Shown one piece after another: positions 1-9,130 of a stretch of 64,000 nt of DNA. The number at the start of each line of letters is the position of its first letter. Positions within the stretch are counted from its first letter, which is position 1. Under the pieces are notes generated by a model, which was not told where the DNA came from, made no database searches, and was given only the letters and a program-made list of their open reading frames with translations. A program made the position numbers and the translations under genes. Origin of the DNA: Tepidimonas sediminis. Lineage in GTDB: Bacteria > Pseudomonadota > Gammaproteobacteria > Burkholderiales > Burkholderiaceae_C. Where the stretch lies: the NCBI RefSeq assembly GCF_007556605.1, contig NZ_VJND01000003.1, positions 124,001 to 188,000 on the forward strand, written 5' to 3'.

Positions 1-1018
1 TGGAGGTGGCCTTCTCGCGCCGGATGTGCTGCTCGCGCGTCTGCAGGGCGAGGCGGTAGGCCGGCTGGCCGTGCGCATCGACGCTGACGCCGACCAGCCG
101 TCCGGGCAACGAGCGCTTGAAGGCATCGCGGCAGGCGATGAAGCCGGCATGGGGGCCCCCTGCGCCCATCGGCATGCCGAAGCGCTGCGCGCTGCCGACC
201 ACGATGTCGGCGCCCCACTCACCGGGGGGGGCGAGCAGCGTCAGCGCCAGCAGGTCGGCCGCGACGACGAAGGCCGCGCCCTTGGCGTGCACGCGTCCGG
301 CGTCCTCGCGCCAGTCGTCGATGCGGCCGGTGGTGGCCGGATACTGCGTCAGCGCGGCGAAGTAGTCCTCGCGCGCCAGCGCCTGCAGCCAGTCCTCGCG
401 GCTGTGGGTGACACGCACCTGAAGGCCCAGCGGCTCGGCGCGCGTGCGCACCACTTCGATCGTCTGCGGATGGCAGTCGGCGCTGACGACGAACACGGTG
501 CCACCGGCCTTGACGACCCGGCGCGCCAGCGTCATCGCCTCGGCCGCGGCGGTGGCCTCGTCCAGCAGCGAGGCGTTGGCGATGTCCATGGCGGTGAGGT
601 CGGCCACCATGGTCTGGAAGTTGACCAGCGCCTCCATGCGGCCCTGCGAGATCTCGGCCTGGTACGGCGTGTAGGCGGTGTACCACGCGGGGTTTTCCAG
701 CACGTTGCGCAGGATCACGCCCGGCGTCAGGGTGCCGTAGTAGCCTTGGCCGATGAAGCTCTTGAGCAGCCTGTTGCGCGCGGCGATGGCCTTGAGCTCG
801 GCCAAGGCCTCGGCCTCGCTGGCCGGGGCGGGCAGCTGCATCGCGTCCAGGCGCGCGATCGCCTGCGGCACGATGCTGGCGGTCAGCGCATCGAGGCTGT
901 CCTCGCCGATGGCGGCCAGCATGCGGCGCTGGTCGGCGTCGGTCAGGCCGATGTGGCGGGCGACGAATTCGCCCTGCGGCAGCAGGTCGGCCAGCGGTGT
1001 GGAGGCGGGGGTGGTCAT
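1..1018 (-). CDS. gcvP: Glycine dehydrogenase (decarboxylating), P protein, N-terminal part
   Basis: The P protein is the pyridoxal-phosphate enzyme of the glycine cleavage system. It decarboxylates glycine and passes the aminomethyl group to the lipoyl arm of GcvH. About 339 codons are visible from the ATG; the rest, including the PLP lysine region, lies beyond the left edge. The N-terminus carries the family sequence [19 protein letters not shown] and then [19 protein letters not shown]. It is the last gene of gcvT-gcvH-gcvP, 21 bases after gcvH, and should be controlled by the glycine riboswitch ahead of gcvT. Recognition is confident; only the truncation limits the description. Confidence 0.95.
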   Translation of the reverse strand, partial: MTTPASTPLADLLPQGEFVARHIGLTDADQRRMLAAIGEDSLDALTASIVPQAIARLDAMQLPAPASEAEALAELKAIAARNRLLKSFIGQGYYGTLTPGVILRNVLENPAWYTAYTPYQAEISQGRMEALVNFQTMVADLTAMDIANASLLDEATAAAEAMTLARRVVKAGGTVFVVSADCHPQTIEVVRTRAEPLGLQVRVTHSREDWLQALAREDYFAALTQYPATTGRIDDWREDAGRVHAKGAAFVVAADLLALTLLAPPGEWGADIVVGSAQRFGMPMGAGGPHAGFIACRDAFKRSLPGRLVGVSVDAHGQPAYRLALQTREQHIRREKATS

Positions 1019-1039
1019 CGGGCAGTCTCGGGCGCGGGG

Positions 1040-1405
1040 TCAGTGGGCGATCTGCTGGTAGGCGGCTTCGTCCAGCAGGCCGTCGAGCTCGGCCGGATCG
1101 GCCAGGCGCAGCCTGAAGAACCAGCCTTCGCCCATCGGGTCGCGGTTGGCCAGCGAGGGGTCGGCGCGCAGCGCCTCGTTGACCTCGACCACCTCGCCGC
1201 CGACCGGGGCGTAGACGTCGGCGGCGGCCTTGACCGACTCGACGACGCCGGCCACGTCCTTCCGCGCGAGCTTGCGGCCGATCTCGGGCAGCTCGACGAA
1301 GACGACGTCGCCCAGCGCATCCTGCGCGTGGTGCGTGATGCCGACGGTGGCGAGGTCGCCGTCGACGCGGATCCATTCGTGCTCGGGGGTGAACTTGAGG
1401 GTCAT
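1040..1405 (-). CDS. gcvH: Glycine cleavage system H protein
   Basis: This 121-residue cytoplasmic carrier protein shuttles the aminomethyl intermediate between GcvP, GcvT and lipoamide dehydrogenase on a covalently bound lipoyl group. The lipoylation site is Lys59 in the motif VVESVKAA, inside a compact lipoyl-type fold. Length is normal for the family (about 120-130 residues). It lies 51 bases after gcvT and 21 bases before gcvP on the same strand, so the three genes are probably co-transcribed. No lipoamide dehydrogenase (L protein) gene is in the window; that enzyme is usually shared with other dehydrogenases and encoded elsewhere. Confidence 0.97.
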   Translation of the reverse strand: MTLKFTPEHEWIRVDGDLATVGITHHAQDALGDVVFVELPEIGRKLARKDVAGVVESVKAAADVYAPVGGEVVEVNEALRADPSLANRDPMGEGWFFRLRLADPAELDGLLDEAAYQQIAH

Positions 1406-1456
1406 CGGAGGGCTCCTGCGGGAAAGGGAAAAACGCTCTTCGGGGGCACGCGACCG

Positions 1457-2587
1457 TCAGCCGCGGTGATAACGGGGCGCCACGAACGGCATCGGCACGA
1501 CTTCCATCGGCACCGGCTTGCTGCGCACGATGGCGTGCAGGCGCGTGCCGGCGGCGGCGTGGGCGCTGGCGACGTAGCCCATCGCGATGGGCACGTCCAG
1601 CGTCGGCGACAGCAGCCCGCTGGTCACCTGGCCCACCGGTGTGCCGTCGGGGGTCTGCAGCGGGGCGGGCTCGCGCACCGGGATGCGCTCCAGCGCCTTC
1701 AGGCCGACGCGGCGGCGCGCCACCTCGGCGCGGCCGTCCAACTGCGCCAGCACCCGGTCGGCGCCCGCAAAGCCCCCGGCGCGCTCGCCGCCGCTGCGGC
1801 GCACTTTCTGGATCGCCCAAGTCAGGCCGGCCTCCACCGGCGTGGTGGTGCGGTCGATGTCGTGGCCGTACAGGCACAGGCCGGCTTCCAGCCGCAGCGA
1901 GTTGCGCGCGCCGAGCCCCACCGGCTTGACTTCCGGCTGCGCCAGCAGCGCGCGTGCGAACGCCTCGGCGGCCTCGGCCGGCAGGCCGATCTCGAAGCCG
2001 TCCTCGCCGGTGTAGCCGCTGCGCGTGACGTACAGATCGGCGCCCTGCCAGGTGAGCGGCATGCCGGTCATGAAGACCAGCCGCTCCACCCCCGGCAGCA
2101 GGCGCTGCAGCGCCTGCGCCGCCAGCGGCCCCTGCAGCGCCAGCAGCGCGCGCTCGAAATGCGCGGTGACGCTGCAGCGCGCGCCGATGCGGGCCTGCAG
2201 GTGCGCCAGGTCGGCGTGCTTGCAAGCGCCGTTGACGATCAGGTAGAGGTCGTCGCCGCGGTTGACGAACATCAGGTCGTCGAGGATGCCGCCGTCGTCC
2301 GCGAGCAGCAGGCCGTAGCGCTGGCGGTGCAGCCCCAGTCCCTGCACGTCCATCGGGATCAGGCTTTCCAGCGCCGCGGCAGCCTGCGGGCCGCGCAGCG
2401 TGATCTGCCCCATGTGCGAGACGTCGAACAGACCGGCGGCTTGGCGCGTGTGCAGGTGCTCGCGCAGCAGGCCGTCGGGGTACTGCACCGGCATCGCGTA
2501 GCCGGCGAACGGCACCATGCGCGCGCCGAGCTCGAGGTGCAGCGCGTGCAGCGGGGTGGTCAGCAGATCGGTGGCGGAGACGGACAT
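1457..2587 (-). CDS. gcvT: Aminomethyltransferase, glycine cleavage T protein
   Basis: GcvT transfers the aminomethyl carbon from GcvH to tetrahydrofolate, giving methylene-THF and ammonia. The 376-residue product starts [20 protein letters not shown] and has the folate-binding GcvT fold, with [13 protein letters not shown] near residue 60 and a C-terminal barrel ending [13 protein letters not shown]. The ATG at 2587 is chosen because it matches the family N-terminus. The reading frame stays open upstream through the riboswitch, so automatic tools may call a start about 74 codons too early. It is first in gcvTHP. Confidence 0.96.
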   Translation of the reverse strand: MSVSATDLLTTPLHALHLELGARMVPFAGYAMPVQYPDGLLREHLHTRQAAGLFDVSHMGQITLRGPQAAAALESLIPMDVQGLGLHRQRYGLLLADDGGILDDLMFVNRGDDLYLIVNGACKHADLAHLQARIGARCSVTAHFERALLALQGPLAAQALQRLLPGVERLVFMTGMPLTWQGADLYVTRSGYTGEDGFEIGLPAEAAEAFARALLAQPEVKPVGLGARNSLRLEAGLCLYGHDIDRTTTPVEAGLTWAIQKVRRSGGERAGGFAGADRVLAQLDGRAEVARRRVGLKALERIPVREPAPLQTPDGTPVGQVTSGLLSPTLDVPIAMGYVASAHAAAGTRLHAIVRSKPVPMEVVPMPFVAPRYHRG

Positions 2588-2616
2588 GGCGGGCTTCCCG
2601 ACGGCAACGACAGGGC

Positions 2617-2634
2617 CGGTCCGAACACGGACCG
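2617..2634 (-). promoter_or_regulatory. Hairpin between glycine riboswitch and gcvT (candidate expression platform)
   Basis: A 7-bp perfect stem (CGGTCCG / CGGACCG) with a 4-base loop lies between the second glycine aptamer and the gcvT start. No run of U follows it, so it is not an obvious intrinsic terminator. It may be part of the switch that exposes or hides the ribosome binding region, or an accessory stem. Its role is inferred from position only. Confidence 0.4.
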
Positions 2635-2642
2635 GGGCGCGC

Positions 2643-2900
2643 CTGCTGTCCGCTTTACCTGAGAGATTCACGCCGCAGTCGCCGCCCTGAGGCGGCGCGA
2701 CACCGCGTTTGCTCCTTCGGTGGACGCCGCCGCCCGGGGTTCGGTCCGGCGTGGCCGCGCCTCTCTCCAGCAGGAAACCCGCCAGCCGCACGCGGCCGGG
2801 GCGGGGCATCAGTCCTTTTGCCTGAGCGTTCGGCCCGCGGGCCTGCGCCTTCGGCGGCCGCCCGGCACCTCGGCAAGGTGCGGCGGCGCTCTCCTGATGG
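2643..2900 (-). ncRNA. Tandem glycine riboswitch
   Basis: Read on the minus strand, two successive aptamers show the glycine riboswitch hallmarks. Aptamer 1 (about 2900 to 2807) has GGAGAGCG, the internal CCGAAGGCGCAGG and the closing GCTCAGGCAAAAGGACTGA. Aptamer 2 (about 2773 to 2643) has CTGGAGAGAGGC, CACCGAAGGAGCAA and CTCTCAGGTAAAGCGGACAG. This is the usual two-aptamer arrangement. It precedes gcvT directly, so it should turn on glycine catabolism when glycine is abundant. The region between 2588 and 2953 holds only this element, its short promoter and the hairpin described separately. Confidence 0.95.
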
Positions 2901-2905
2901 GTTGC

Positions 2906-2911
2906 ATTGTA
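2906..2911 (-). promoter_or_regulatory. Probable -10 element for the gcv riboswitch transcript
   Basis: On the minus strand TACAAT lies 5 bases before the first conserved base of aptamer 1, placing a transcription start near 2899, the 5' edge of the riboswitch. No good -35 hexamer is seen at 16-18 bases. The position, rather than the match alone, supports the call. Confidence 0.5.
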
Positions 2912-2953
2912 GCGCCGCTGCCGCGACCCGTCGCGGCCCGGTCCAAGGCGGGC

Positions 2954-4561
2954 TCACATCCCCCACACGCCGATCGTGCGGCCGCCGATGGTCTCGCGGC
3001 GGTGGAAGATCTTCTCTTCCCAGCTCCGCCCGGGCCGGCGGTCGAAGACGATCAGGTGCGCTTCCTGCGCGCCGCACTGGTCGGCATACGCCGCCGTCTG
3101 GGTGAGGCCTTCCTCGATCGTCGCTTCCAGGCTCCTGTGCAGGATCTTGAGCTCGAGGACGACGCGCTGCACGGGCCCGAGAAAGCCTTGCGCTTCATCG
3201 AGCGGCCACTCGAGGAAGAGGTCGGTTCGGCGACGGCCCAGGCCGTACTCGCGGCTGATGCGGCCTCCTCCGTTGACGATCCTCTGCAGGAAGGCCTGCA
3301 GCAGCAGCTGCGGGCCGGCTTCCCGGTACTGGAAGCGCTCGATCCAGGCGTCGGCGTTTTCGCGGAAGAATTGCTGGAAGGCCGCAAGGAGCTTGTCCAT
3401 GTCCAGCCGCCGGTCGCTCGGGCGGACGTACCAGGCCTGCTGCTGCGGCAGCATGTACTGGGTGCTGAAGGTGAGTTCGCGCGGGATGACTTCGCGGTAG
3501 ATGCGGTTGCTGATCTCGGCCGACGGGATGCGTCGAATCAGCCCCAGGTCTTCGACGTACTGCAGGTCGTCGCTGGGCAGGTCATGCACGGCTTCGTCGC
3601 CGCCGGCCAGCAGGCGGCTGATGACGGCGTGCACGCGCGGCTCTCTCAACTTGTCGGTGAGCTGATCGAGGTGCGTGGCGCGGCTCTGGATCAGCCGCTC
3701 GCGCGCGGCCTTGTAGCGCTCCAGCGTCACCGGCAGCGCGCGGTTCTTGCGCAGCTCCTTGTCTTGCCAGGTGCATTCGTGCCCCAGGGCATTGACCAGC
3801 CACGGCTGGCCCCGGGTGTCTTCCCAGAGTTCCGGCCAGATGGCTTCCTCGAAACGCTGGCCGGTGGCTTCGGTGTGCTGCAGCCACAGCGCGCGCGTTT
3901 CTTCTTCGCTGAAGTTGCCCAGCCGGATCGAGGCGGCCTTGATGTTGAAGGCGCTGCCGCCCGTGATGATCTCGCCGTCGCCGCTGTGGATGCGGTAGTC
4001 GCGCACATCCCGCACGCCGCACAAGACCACCGTCTGCGGAAAGGCCATCGGCCGCTGCGCGTAGCCGGCGCGGATCTGACGCAGCAGCGAGATCAGCGTG
4101 TCGCCGACCAAGGCGTCGACTTCGTCCAGGAGCAGCACGGCGGGGCGCTGCGGCGCCATCTGGCTCCAGTGCCGCAGCAGGGCGGTGAGGCGGTCGCGCG
4201 CGTCGATGGCTTCGCCTTCGCGGCGGTACCAGTCGTAGAGCGCACGCTCGCCGGTGGCGTCCTCGATGCTGCGGGCGATGGCGTGACAGGCGGCGCTGAT
4301 GCCGGCCTGCACGTCGCCACGGGCGGCCTGCGCGCCTTCGATGTTGGCGTAGGCGCAGCGGTAGCGCCCCTGCCGGTTCAGATGCTCCATCAGCGCCAGC
4401 AGCGCCGTGGTCTTGCCGGTCTGCCGCGGGGCGTGCAGCACGAAGTAGCGCTTGGTCTCGATCAGCGATTCGATCTCCGCCAGATCCACGCGCGTCAGTG
4501 GATCCAGCAGATAATGGTCTGCGGGAACCGATGGACCTGCAGTGTTGAACTGCTTTTCCAT
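2954..4561 (-). CDS. AAA-type ATPase with C-terminal PD-(D/E)XK-like domain
   Basis: A 535-residue protein. The N-terminal half is a P-loop ATPase: Walker A APRQTGKTT at 44-52 and Walker B AVLLLDEVD at 141-149, followed by a helical region. Near the C-terminus, RRTDLFLEW then VVLELKI then EGLTQTAAYADQ resembles the D...ExK...Q layout of PD-(D/E)XK nuclease-like domains found in AAA-ATPase-like/DUF1703-type proteins. Such proteins are widespread, mostly uncharacterised, and often variable between strains. It starts 5 bases after the etfQO stop codon on the same strand and ends before the gcv promoter. Base composition looks somewhat less GC-rich than its neighbours, hinting at acquisition. The function is unknown; DNA cleavage is only a possibility. 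Confidence 0.8.
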   Translation of the reverse strand: MEKQFNTAGPSVPADHYLLDPLTRVDLAEIESLIETKRYFVLHAPRQTGKTTALLALMEHLNRQGRYRCAYANIEGAQAARGDVQAGISAACHAIARSIEDATGERALYDWYRREGEAIDARDRLTALLRHWSQMAPQRPAVLLLDEVDALVGDTLISLLRQIRAGYAQRPMAFPQTVVLCGVRDVRDYRIHSGDGEIITGGSAFNIKAASIRLGNFSEEETRALWLQHTEATGQRFEEAIWPELWEDTRGQPWLVNALGHECTWQDKELRKNRALPVTLERYKAARERLIQSRATHLDQLTDKLREPRVHAVISRLLAGGDEAVHDLPSDDLQYVEDLGLIRRIPSAEISNRIYREVIPRELTFSTQYMLPQQQAWYVRPSDRRLDMDKLLAAFQQFFRENADAWIERFQYREAGPQLLLQAFLQRIVNGGGRISREYGLGRRRTDLFLEWPLDEAQGFLGPVQRVVLELKILHRSLEATIEEGLTQTAAYADQCGAQEAHLIVFDRRPGRSWEEKIFHRRETIGGRTIGVWGM

Positions 4562-4566
4562 CGCGG

Positions 4567-6252
4567 TCACATGCCGGCGTAGTTCGGTCCGCCGCCGCCC
4601 TCGGGGGTCACCCAGACGATGTTCTGTGTCGGGTCCTTGATGTCGCAGGTCTTGCAGTGCACGCAGTTCTGCGCGTTGATGACGAGCTGCGGCACACCGT
4701 CCTTCTCGACGAATTCGTAGACGCCGGCGGGGCAGTAGCGGCTCTCCGGCCCGCCATAAAGCGCCAGGTTGACCGCCACCGGCACCGAGGCGTCCTTCAG
4801 CGTCAGGTGCGCGGGCTGGTTTTCCTCGTGGTTGGTGTTGGAGAGGAAGACGCTGGAGAGCCGGTCGAAGGTCAGCACGCCGTCCGGCTTGGGGTAGCGG
4901 ATCGGCTCGACCTGGCTGGCGGCATGCAGGCGCGCGTGGTCGGGCACATGGCGGTGCACGGTCCACGGCGGGCTCTTGATCCCCAGCCGCGGCAGCAGCC
5001 AGTGCTCGATGCCGGTCATCAGCGCGCCGATCGTGTTGCCCTTCTTGAACCAGGTCTTGAAGTTGCGCGCGCGGTGCAGCTCCTCGTACAGCCAGCTCTG
5101 CTCGAACGCGGCCGGGTAGGCGGTGAGTTCGTCGTGCGCGCGGCCGGCGCGCAGCGCCTCGAAGGCCGCCTCGGCGCACAGCATGCCGGTCTTGATGGCG
5201 GCGTGGCTGCCCTTGATGCGCGCGGCGTTGAGGTAGCCGGCGTCGCAGCCCACCAGCGCGCCGCCGGGGAAGACGGTCTTGGGCAGGCTCAGCAGCCCGC
5301 CGGCGGTGATGGCGCGCGCGCCGTAGCCGATGCGCTTGCCGCCCTCGAGGTGGGCGCGGATCGCCGGATGGGTCTTCCAGCGCTGCATCTCCTCGAACGG
5401 GCTCAGCCACGGGTTCTGGTAGTCCAGCCCGACGACGAAGCCGAGCGTGACCTTGTTGCCCTCCATGTGGTAGAGGAAGCCGCCGCCGTAGGTGTGCTCG
5501 TCCAGCGGCCAGCCGGCGGTGTGCACCACCAGGCCGGGCCTCGCCTTCTCGGGCGGGATCTCCCACAGCTCCTTGATGCCGATGCCGTAGGTCTGCGGGT
5601 CGCGGCCCTCATCGAGCCGGAAGCGCGCGATCAGCTCCTTGCCCAGGTGGCCGCGCGCGCCCTCGGCGAAGACGGTGTACTTGGCGCGCAGCTCCATGCC
5701 GAGCTGGAAGGCGTCGGTGGGCTCGCCGTCCTTGCCCAGGCCCATGTGGCCGGTGGCCACGCCGACCACGCCCCCCTGCTCGTCAAAGAGCACCTCCGCG
5801 GCGGTGAAGCCGGGAAAGATCTCCACCCCCAGCGCCTCGGCCTGCTCGCCCAGCCATTTGGTGACGGCTCCCAGGCTGATGACGTAGTTGCCCTCGTTGT
5901 GGAAGCAGTCGGGCATCAGCCAGCGCGGCGTGCGCAGCGCCCGTTTCGCGTCGAGGAACAGCACCTCGTCGCCGGTGACCGGCTGGTTCAGCGGCGCGCC
6001 ACGCTCCTTCCAGTCGGGAAAGAGTTCGGTGAGCGCGCGCGGATCCATCACCGCGCCCGACAGGATGTGCGCCCCCGGCTCCGAACCCTTTTCCAGTACG
6101 CAGACCGATACCTCCGCCCCTTGGGCGGCGGCCAGCTGCTTGAGCCGGATCGCGGTGGCCAGCCCCGCCGGGCCGGCGCCGACCACGACGACGTCGTACT
6201 CCATGGCCTCGCGCGGGCCGAACTGCTCGATCAGATGCGCCGGGGTCTTCAT
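4567..6252 (-). CDS. etfQO: Electron transfer flavoprotein-ubiquinone oxidoreductase
   Basis: This 561-residue inner-membrane-associated enzyme passes electrons from electron transfer flavoprotein (fed by acyl-CoA and other dehydrogenases) to ubiquinone. The FAD-binding motif VVVVGAGPAGLATAIRL is at about residues 21-37. The C-terminal [4Fe-4S] ligands are in CPAGVYEF and CVHCKTCDIKDP, within the last 60 residues. Length matches the family (about 550). No etfA/etfB genes are nearby. It is divergent from the thioesterase at 6419, with 166 bases between the starts, and is followed after 5 bases by the ATPase gene. Confidence 0.97.
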   Translation of the reverse strand: MKTPAHLIEQFGPREAMEYDVVVVGAGPAGLATAIRLKQLAAAQGAEVSVCVLEKGSEPGAHILSGAVMDPRALTELFPDWKERGAPLNQPVTGDEVLFLDAKRALRTPRWLMPDCFHNEGNYVISLGAVTKWLGEQAEALGVEIFPGFTAAEVLFDEQGGVVGVATGHMGLGKDGEPTDAFQLGMELRAKYTVFAEGARGHLGKELIARFRLDEGRDPQTYGIGIKELWEIPPEKARPGLVVHTAGWPLDEHTYGGGFLYHMEGNKVTLGFVVGLDYQNPWLSPFEEMQRWKTHPAIRAHLEGGKRIGYGARAITAGGLLSLPKTVFPGGALVGCDAGYLNAARIKGSHAAIKTGMLCAEAAFEALRAGRAHDELTAYPAAFEQSWLYEELHRARNFKTWFKKGNTIGALMTGIEHWLLPRLGIKSPPWTVHRHVPDHARLHAASQVEPIRYPKPDGVLTFDRLSSVFLSNTNHEENQPAHLTLKDASVPVAVNLALYGGPESRYCPAGVYEFVEKDGVPQLVINAQNCVHCKTCDIKDPTQNIVWVTPEGGGGPNYAGM

Positions 6253-6418
6253 GGCGGTGGGGTCTTCCTCGGGGGTGGCCCGGCGCGCCGCCGCACAGAG
6301 AGGGGAACGCGGCCCGCGCGCCGGAGAAGGGTGGGGGTGTCAGGTTGGCGACCGATTGTAGTGGGGCATGCCTTAGGATGGCTGTCTGTCCGACGACAAC
6401 CACCCGAGAGGAGGCTGC

Positions 6419-6847
6419 ATGCGCCTGGAACTGCCCGAGGCCAAGCGCCTGGTGCACACCATGACGATCCCGATCCGCTGGGGCGACATGGATGCCATGG
6501 GGCATGTCAACAACACGGTCTACTTCCGCTACATGGAGATCGCGCGGCTGCAGTGGATGGGCGAGTGGGGGATGCCCGCCAACCCGCAGGGGCAGGGGCC
6601 GGTCATCGTCAATGCGTTCTGCAACTTCCTGCGCCAGCTGGAGTACCCGGGCGAGGTGATCGTGCGCAGCTACGTCGGCTCGCTGGGGCAGCGCTCGTTC
6701 GACATGTTCCACGAGATGCTGCGCACCGACGGCGGCGACACGGTTTACGCCAACGGCGGCGCCACCGTGGTGTGGGTGGACTTTCCGGCGCAGCGCTCGC
6801 TGCCGCTGCCCGAGGCGCTGCGCGCGCGGTTGGCCGACGCGGGGTGA
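6419..6847 (+). CDS. Acyl-CoA thioesterase, hot-dog fold (4HBT family)
   Basis: A 142-residue single hot-dog domain of the YbgC/FadM-like thioesterase group, which hydrolyses acyl-CoA thioesters. The active-site signature RWGDMDAMGHVNNTVYFRYME at about residues 19-39 contains the catalytic Asp and the GHVNN turn. A ribosome binding site GAGAGGAGG precedes the ATG at 6419. It is divergent from etfQO, which fits fatty or aromatic acyl-CoA metabolism, but the substrate chain cannot be read from sequence. Confidence 0.85.
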   Translation: MRLELPEAKRLVHTMTIPIRWGDMDAMGHVNNTVYFRYMEIARLQWMGEWGMPANPQGQGPVIVNAFCNFLRQLEYPGEVIVRSYVGSLGQRSFDMFHEMLRTDGGDTVYANGGATVVWVDFPAQRSLPLPEALRARLADAG

Positions 6848-6902
6848 GGCCGGGCGCGCCGGCGGAGGTTTCGCGCCGAGCGGCCGGGCGGCGCGGCTGC
6901 GC

Positions 6903-7487
6903 TCACTTGGCCTTGGGCAGGCGGCCCATCAGGTAAAACTCCGGGTTGGGCTCCATGCCGCTGAACGAGGCCATGCGGTTGGACAGGCCGAAGAAGGCGG
7001 TGATGGCGGCGATGTCCCAGATGTCCTCATCGTTCAGGCCATGCGCGTGCAGCGCGGCGAAGTCGGCGTCCTCGATCTCGTGCGAGCGCTGGCACACCTT
7101 CATGGCGAAATCGAGGATCGCGCGCTGACGCGGCGTGATGTCGGCCTTGCGGTAGTTGACCGCCACCTGATCGGCCACCAGGGGCTTTTTCTCGTAGATG
7201 CGCAGGATGGCGCCGTGCGCCACCACGCAGTACAGGCACTGGTTGGCGGCGCTGGTGGCCACGACGATCATCTCGCGCTCGCCCTTGGTCAGGTTGGAGG
7301 AGCGCCCGACCGTCTCCGGCATCATCAGCGCGTCGTGGTAGGCGAAGAAGGCGCGCCACTCCGCCGGGCGGCGGGCGAACATCAAAAAGACGTTGGGCAC
7401 GAAGCCGGCCTTTTCCTGCACCTCCAGGATGCGCGCGCGGATGTCGTCGGGCAGGTCCTTCAGCTCGGGCAGCGGGTAGCGGGGCAT
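6903..7487 (-). CDS. Peroxidase-related enzyme, AhpD/carboxymuconolactone decarboxylase-like
   Basis: A 194-residue all-helical protein of the AhpD-like superfamily. The redox motif CLYCVVAHG (CxxC plus a downstream His) lies near residues 80-88 after EREMIVVATSAANQ, as in the peroxidase-related and alkylhydroperoxidase D-like proteins. It probably acts as a cytoplasmic thiol-dependent peroxide reductase, but substrate and partner are unknown. It lies 30 bases upstream of the end of the S4-domain gene on the same strand and may share its transcript. Confidence 0.85.
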   Translation of the reverse strand: MPRYPLPELKDLPDDIRARILEVQEKAGFVPNVFLMFARRPAEWRAFFAYHDALMMPETVGRSSNLTKGEREMIVVATSAANQCLYCVVAHGAILRIYEKKPLVADQVAVNYRKADITPRQRAILDFAMKVCQRSHEIEDADFAALHAHGLNDEDIWDIAAITAFFGLSNRMASFSGMEPNPEFYLMGRLPKAK

Positions 7488-7517
7488 CGGGGGTCTCCTC
7501 GTTCACGGCAGGGTGGA

Positions 7518-7994
7518 TCAGTCGTCCAGCGACGCGCTCCAGCGCGCATTCCAGCCCGGGGCGGCGCCACGGGTACGCCAGCGCTCCAGCTCGCGCCGGT
7601 CGCGCTTGGTCGGGCGGCCCTGGGTGTAGGCCAGCGCCGGCTCCGGCGCCAGTCGGCGCAGCTCCGCGTGGCGCTGGCGTGCCTCGATCGACTCGGCTGT
7701 CTCCTCGTAGAGCAGGGCGGCCTGCGGCGCCGGGCCGCGCACCGCCGACAGCGCCTTGACGACCACGGTGCGCTCGACATCGCCGGTGCGCATCCGGATC
7801 ACGTCGCCGGGGCGCGGTGCGCGTGCAGCCTTGGCAGGCTGGCCATTGACCCACACGCGGCCCTTGTCGATCATCTCGGCCGCCAGCGCGCGGGTCTTGT
7901 AAAAACGTGCCGCCCACAGCCACTTGTCCAGCCGCACGCGGCCAGGCTCCTCCCCGGCGTCGGTTCGGTTGGGGCGCGGTGTGCGGCTCATCAC
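7518..7994 (-). CDS. hslR: S4-domain RNA-binding protein, Hsp15 family
   Basis: A 158-residue protein with an N-terminal S4 RNA-binding domain: VRLDKWLWAARFYKTRALA and then DKGRVWVNGQPAKAARAPRPG. A basic tail with KRDRRELERW follows. Hsp15 binds free 50S subunits that carry a nascent chain and helps recycle stalled ribosomes. Length and layout match bacterial HslR. It is the middle gene of the minus-strand set hemH (upstream) - hslR - AhpD-like protein, with 25 and 30 base gaps. Confidence 0.9.
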   Translation of the reverse strand: MMSRTPRPNRTDAGEEPGRVRLDKWLWAARFYKTRALAAEMIDKGRVWVNGQPAKAARAPRPGDVIRMRTGDVERTVVVKALSAVRGPAPQAALLYEETAESIEARQRHAELRRLAPEPALAYTQGRPTKRDRRELERWRTRGAAPGWNARWSASLDD

Positions 7995-8019
7995 CTCCGA
8001 TGGTAGCGCGCCGCGCGCC

Positions 8020-9111
8020 TCACATCGCCGCGCCCAGCGCCCGTGCGCGCTGGCGCGTGGCCTCGGCGGCGGCGGGGTCGTGCGGCGTGCGCGTCGGCCA
8101 GCCGGCCAGGTGCCGCTCGGCCAGGTCCGCCAGCGCCCGCAGCCAGCCCAGGTCGTCGTTCAGGCACGGGATGCAGTGGAACTCCCGCCCGCCGGCGGAC
8201 AGAAAGGCTGCGCGCGCCTCCTGGTCGATTTCCTCCAGCGTCTCGATGCAGTCGGCGGTGAAGCCGGGGCACACCACGTCCACGCGGCCGACGCCTTGGC
8301 GGGCGAGTTCCACCAGCGTCGGCTCGGTGTAGGGCTGCAGCCACTTGGCCTTGCCGAAGCGCGACTGGAACGTCACGACCGCCTGTTCGGGCGGCAGCTC
8401 CAGCGCCTCGGCCAGCAGCCGGCCGGTCTTGCGGCATTCGCAGTGGTAAGGGTCGCCGAGCTGCAGCGTGCGCGCCGGCATGCCGTGAAAGCTCATCACC
8501 AGCCGCTCGGGCCGGCCATGCTCGGCCCAGTGGGCGCGCACGCGCGCGGCCAGCGCCCCGATGTAGCCGGCGTCGTCGTGGTAGTGGTTGACGAAGCGCA
8601 GCTCCGGCACCCAGCGCAGCCCGCCCGCCCAGCGCCACACCTCGTCGAAGACGCTGGCGGTGGTGGCGGCGCAGTATTGCGGGTAGGCCGGCAGGATCAG
8701 GATGCGCGTGCAGCCGGCGGCTTTGAGCGCCTCCAGCTCGCGCGCGATGGCCGGCTCGCCGTAGCGCATCGCCCAGCGCACCGTCACGTGGTGGCCGCGC
8801 TCGCCCAGCAGCCCCTGCAGCAGCTTGGCCTGCCGCTCGGTCCATACCTTCAGCGGCGAGCCCTCCGGTGTCCAGATCGTGGCGTACTTGGCCGCCGACT
8901 TGCGCGGCCGCACGTTCAGGATGATGCCGTGCAGGATCGGCCACCACAGCGCGCGCGGCAGCTCCACCACGCGCGGGTCGCTGAGGAACTGCCCCAGGTA
9001 GCGCCGCAGGGCGGCCGGGGTCGGCGCCTCGGGGGTGCCGAGGTTGATCCACAGGATGCCCGTGCGGGCGGGCTGGCCGTGCGTGTAGGCGGGTTCGGGG
9101 CGCATGCGCAT
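8020..9111 (-). CDS. hemH: Ferrochelatase
   Basis: Inserts ferrous iron into protoporphyrin IX, the last step of protoheme synthesis, probably at the inner face of the cytoplasmic membrane. The 363-residue product contains [13 protein letters not shown] near the N-terminus, the catalytic-His segment [13 protein letters not shown] and the downstream [19 protein letters not shown]. The start is MRMRPEP at 9111 or the in-frame ATG at 9105. It is divergent from the HAD hydrolase gene with only 19 bases between the starts. Confidence 0.96.
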   Translation of the reverse strand: MRMRPEPAYTHGQPARTGILWINLGTPEAPTPAALRRYLGQFLSDPRVVELPRALWWPILHGIILNVRPRKSAAKYATIWTPEGSPLKVWTERQAKLLQGLLGERGHHVTVRWAMRYGEPAIARELEALKAAGCTRILILPAYPQYCAATTASVFDEVWRWAGGLRWVPELRFVNHYHDDAGYIGALAARVRAHWAEHGRPERLVMSFHGMPARTLQLGDPYHCECRKTGRLLAEALELPPEQAVVTFQSRFGKAKWLQPYTEPTLVELARQGVGRVDVVCPGFTADCIETLEEIDQEARAAFLSAGGREFHCIPCLNDDLGWLRALADLAERHLAGWPTRTPHDPAAAEATRQRARALGAAM

Positions 9112-9130
9112 GGTGGTATTCTGGCGCACG

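Noticed and set aside
217-226. Run of G near the left edge as a quadruplex or frameshift site
   Set aside because: The gcvP frame continues through it without disruption, and single G runs are expected in this composition.
26-2662. Open frame of 878 codons on the plus strand
   Set aside because: It is antisense to gcvP, gcvH and gcvT, which have clear family motifs. The product is low-complexity Arg/Ala/Gly/Val without a recognisable domain, as expected from GC-rich codon bias.
2954-5566. 870-codon frame joining the etfQO region to the ATPase
   Set aside because: The first 335 codons are antisense-type filler in the wrong frame of etfQO. The ATPase starts at 4561.
4657-6936. Open frame of 759 codons on the plus strand across etfQO
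   Set aside because: Antisense shadow of etfQO; no motifs, and it runs into the thioesterase gene in a different frame.
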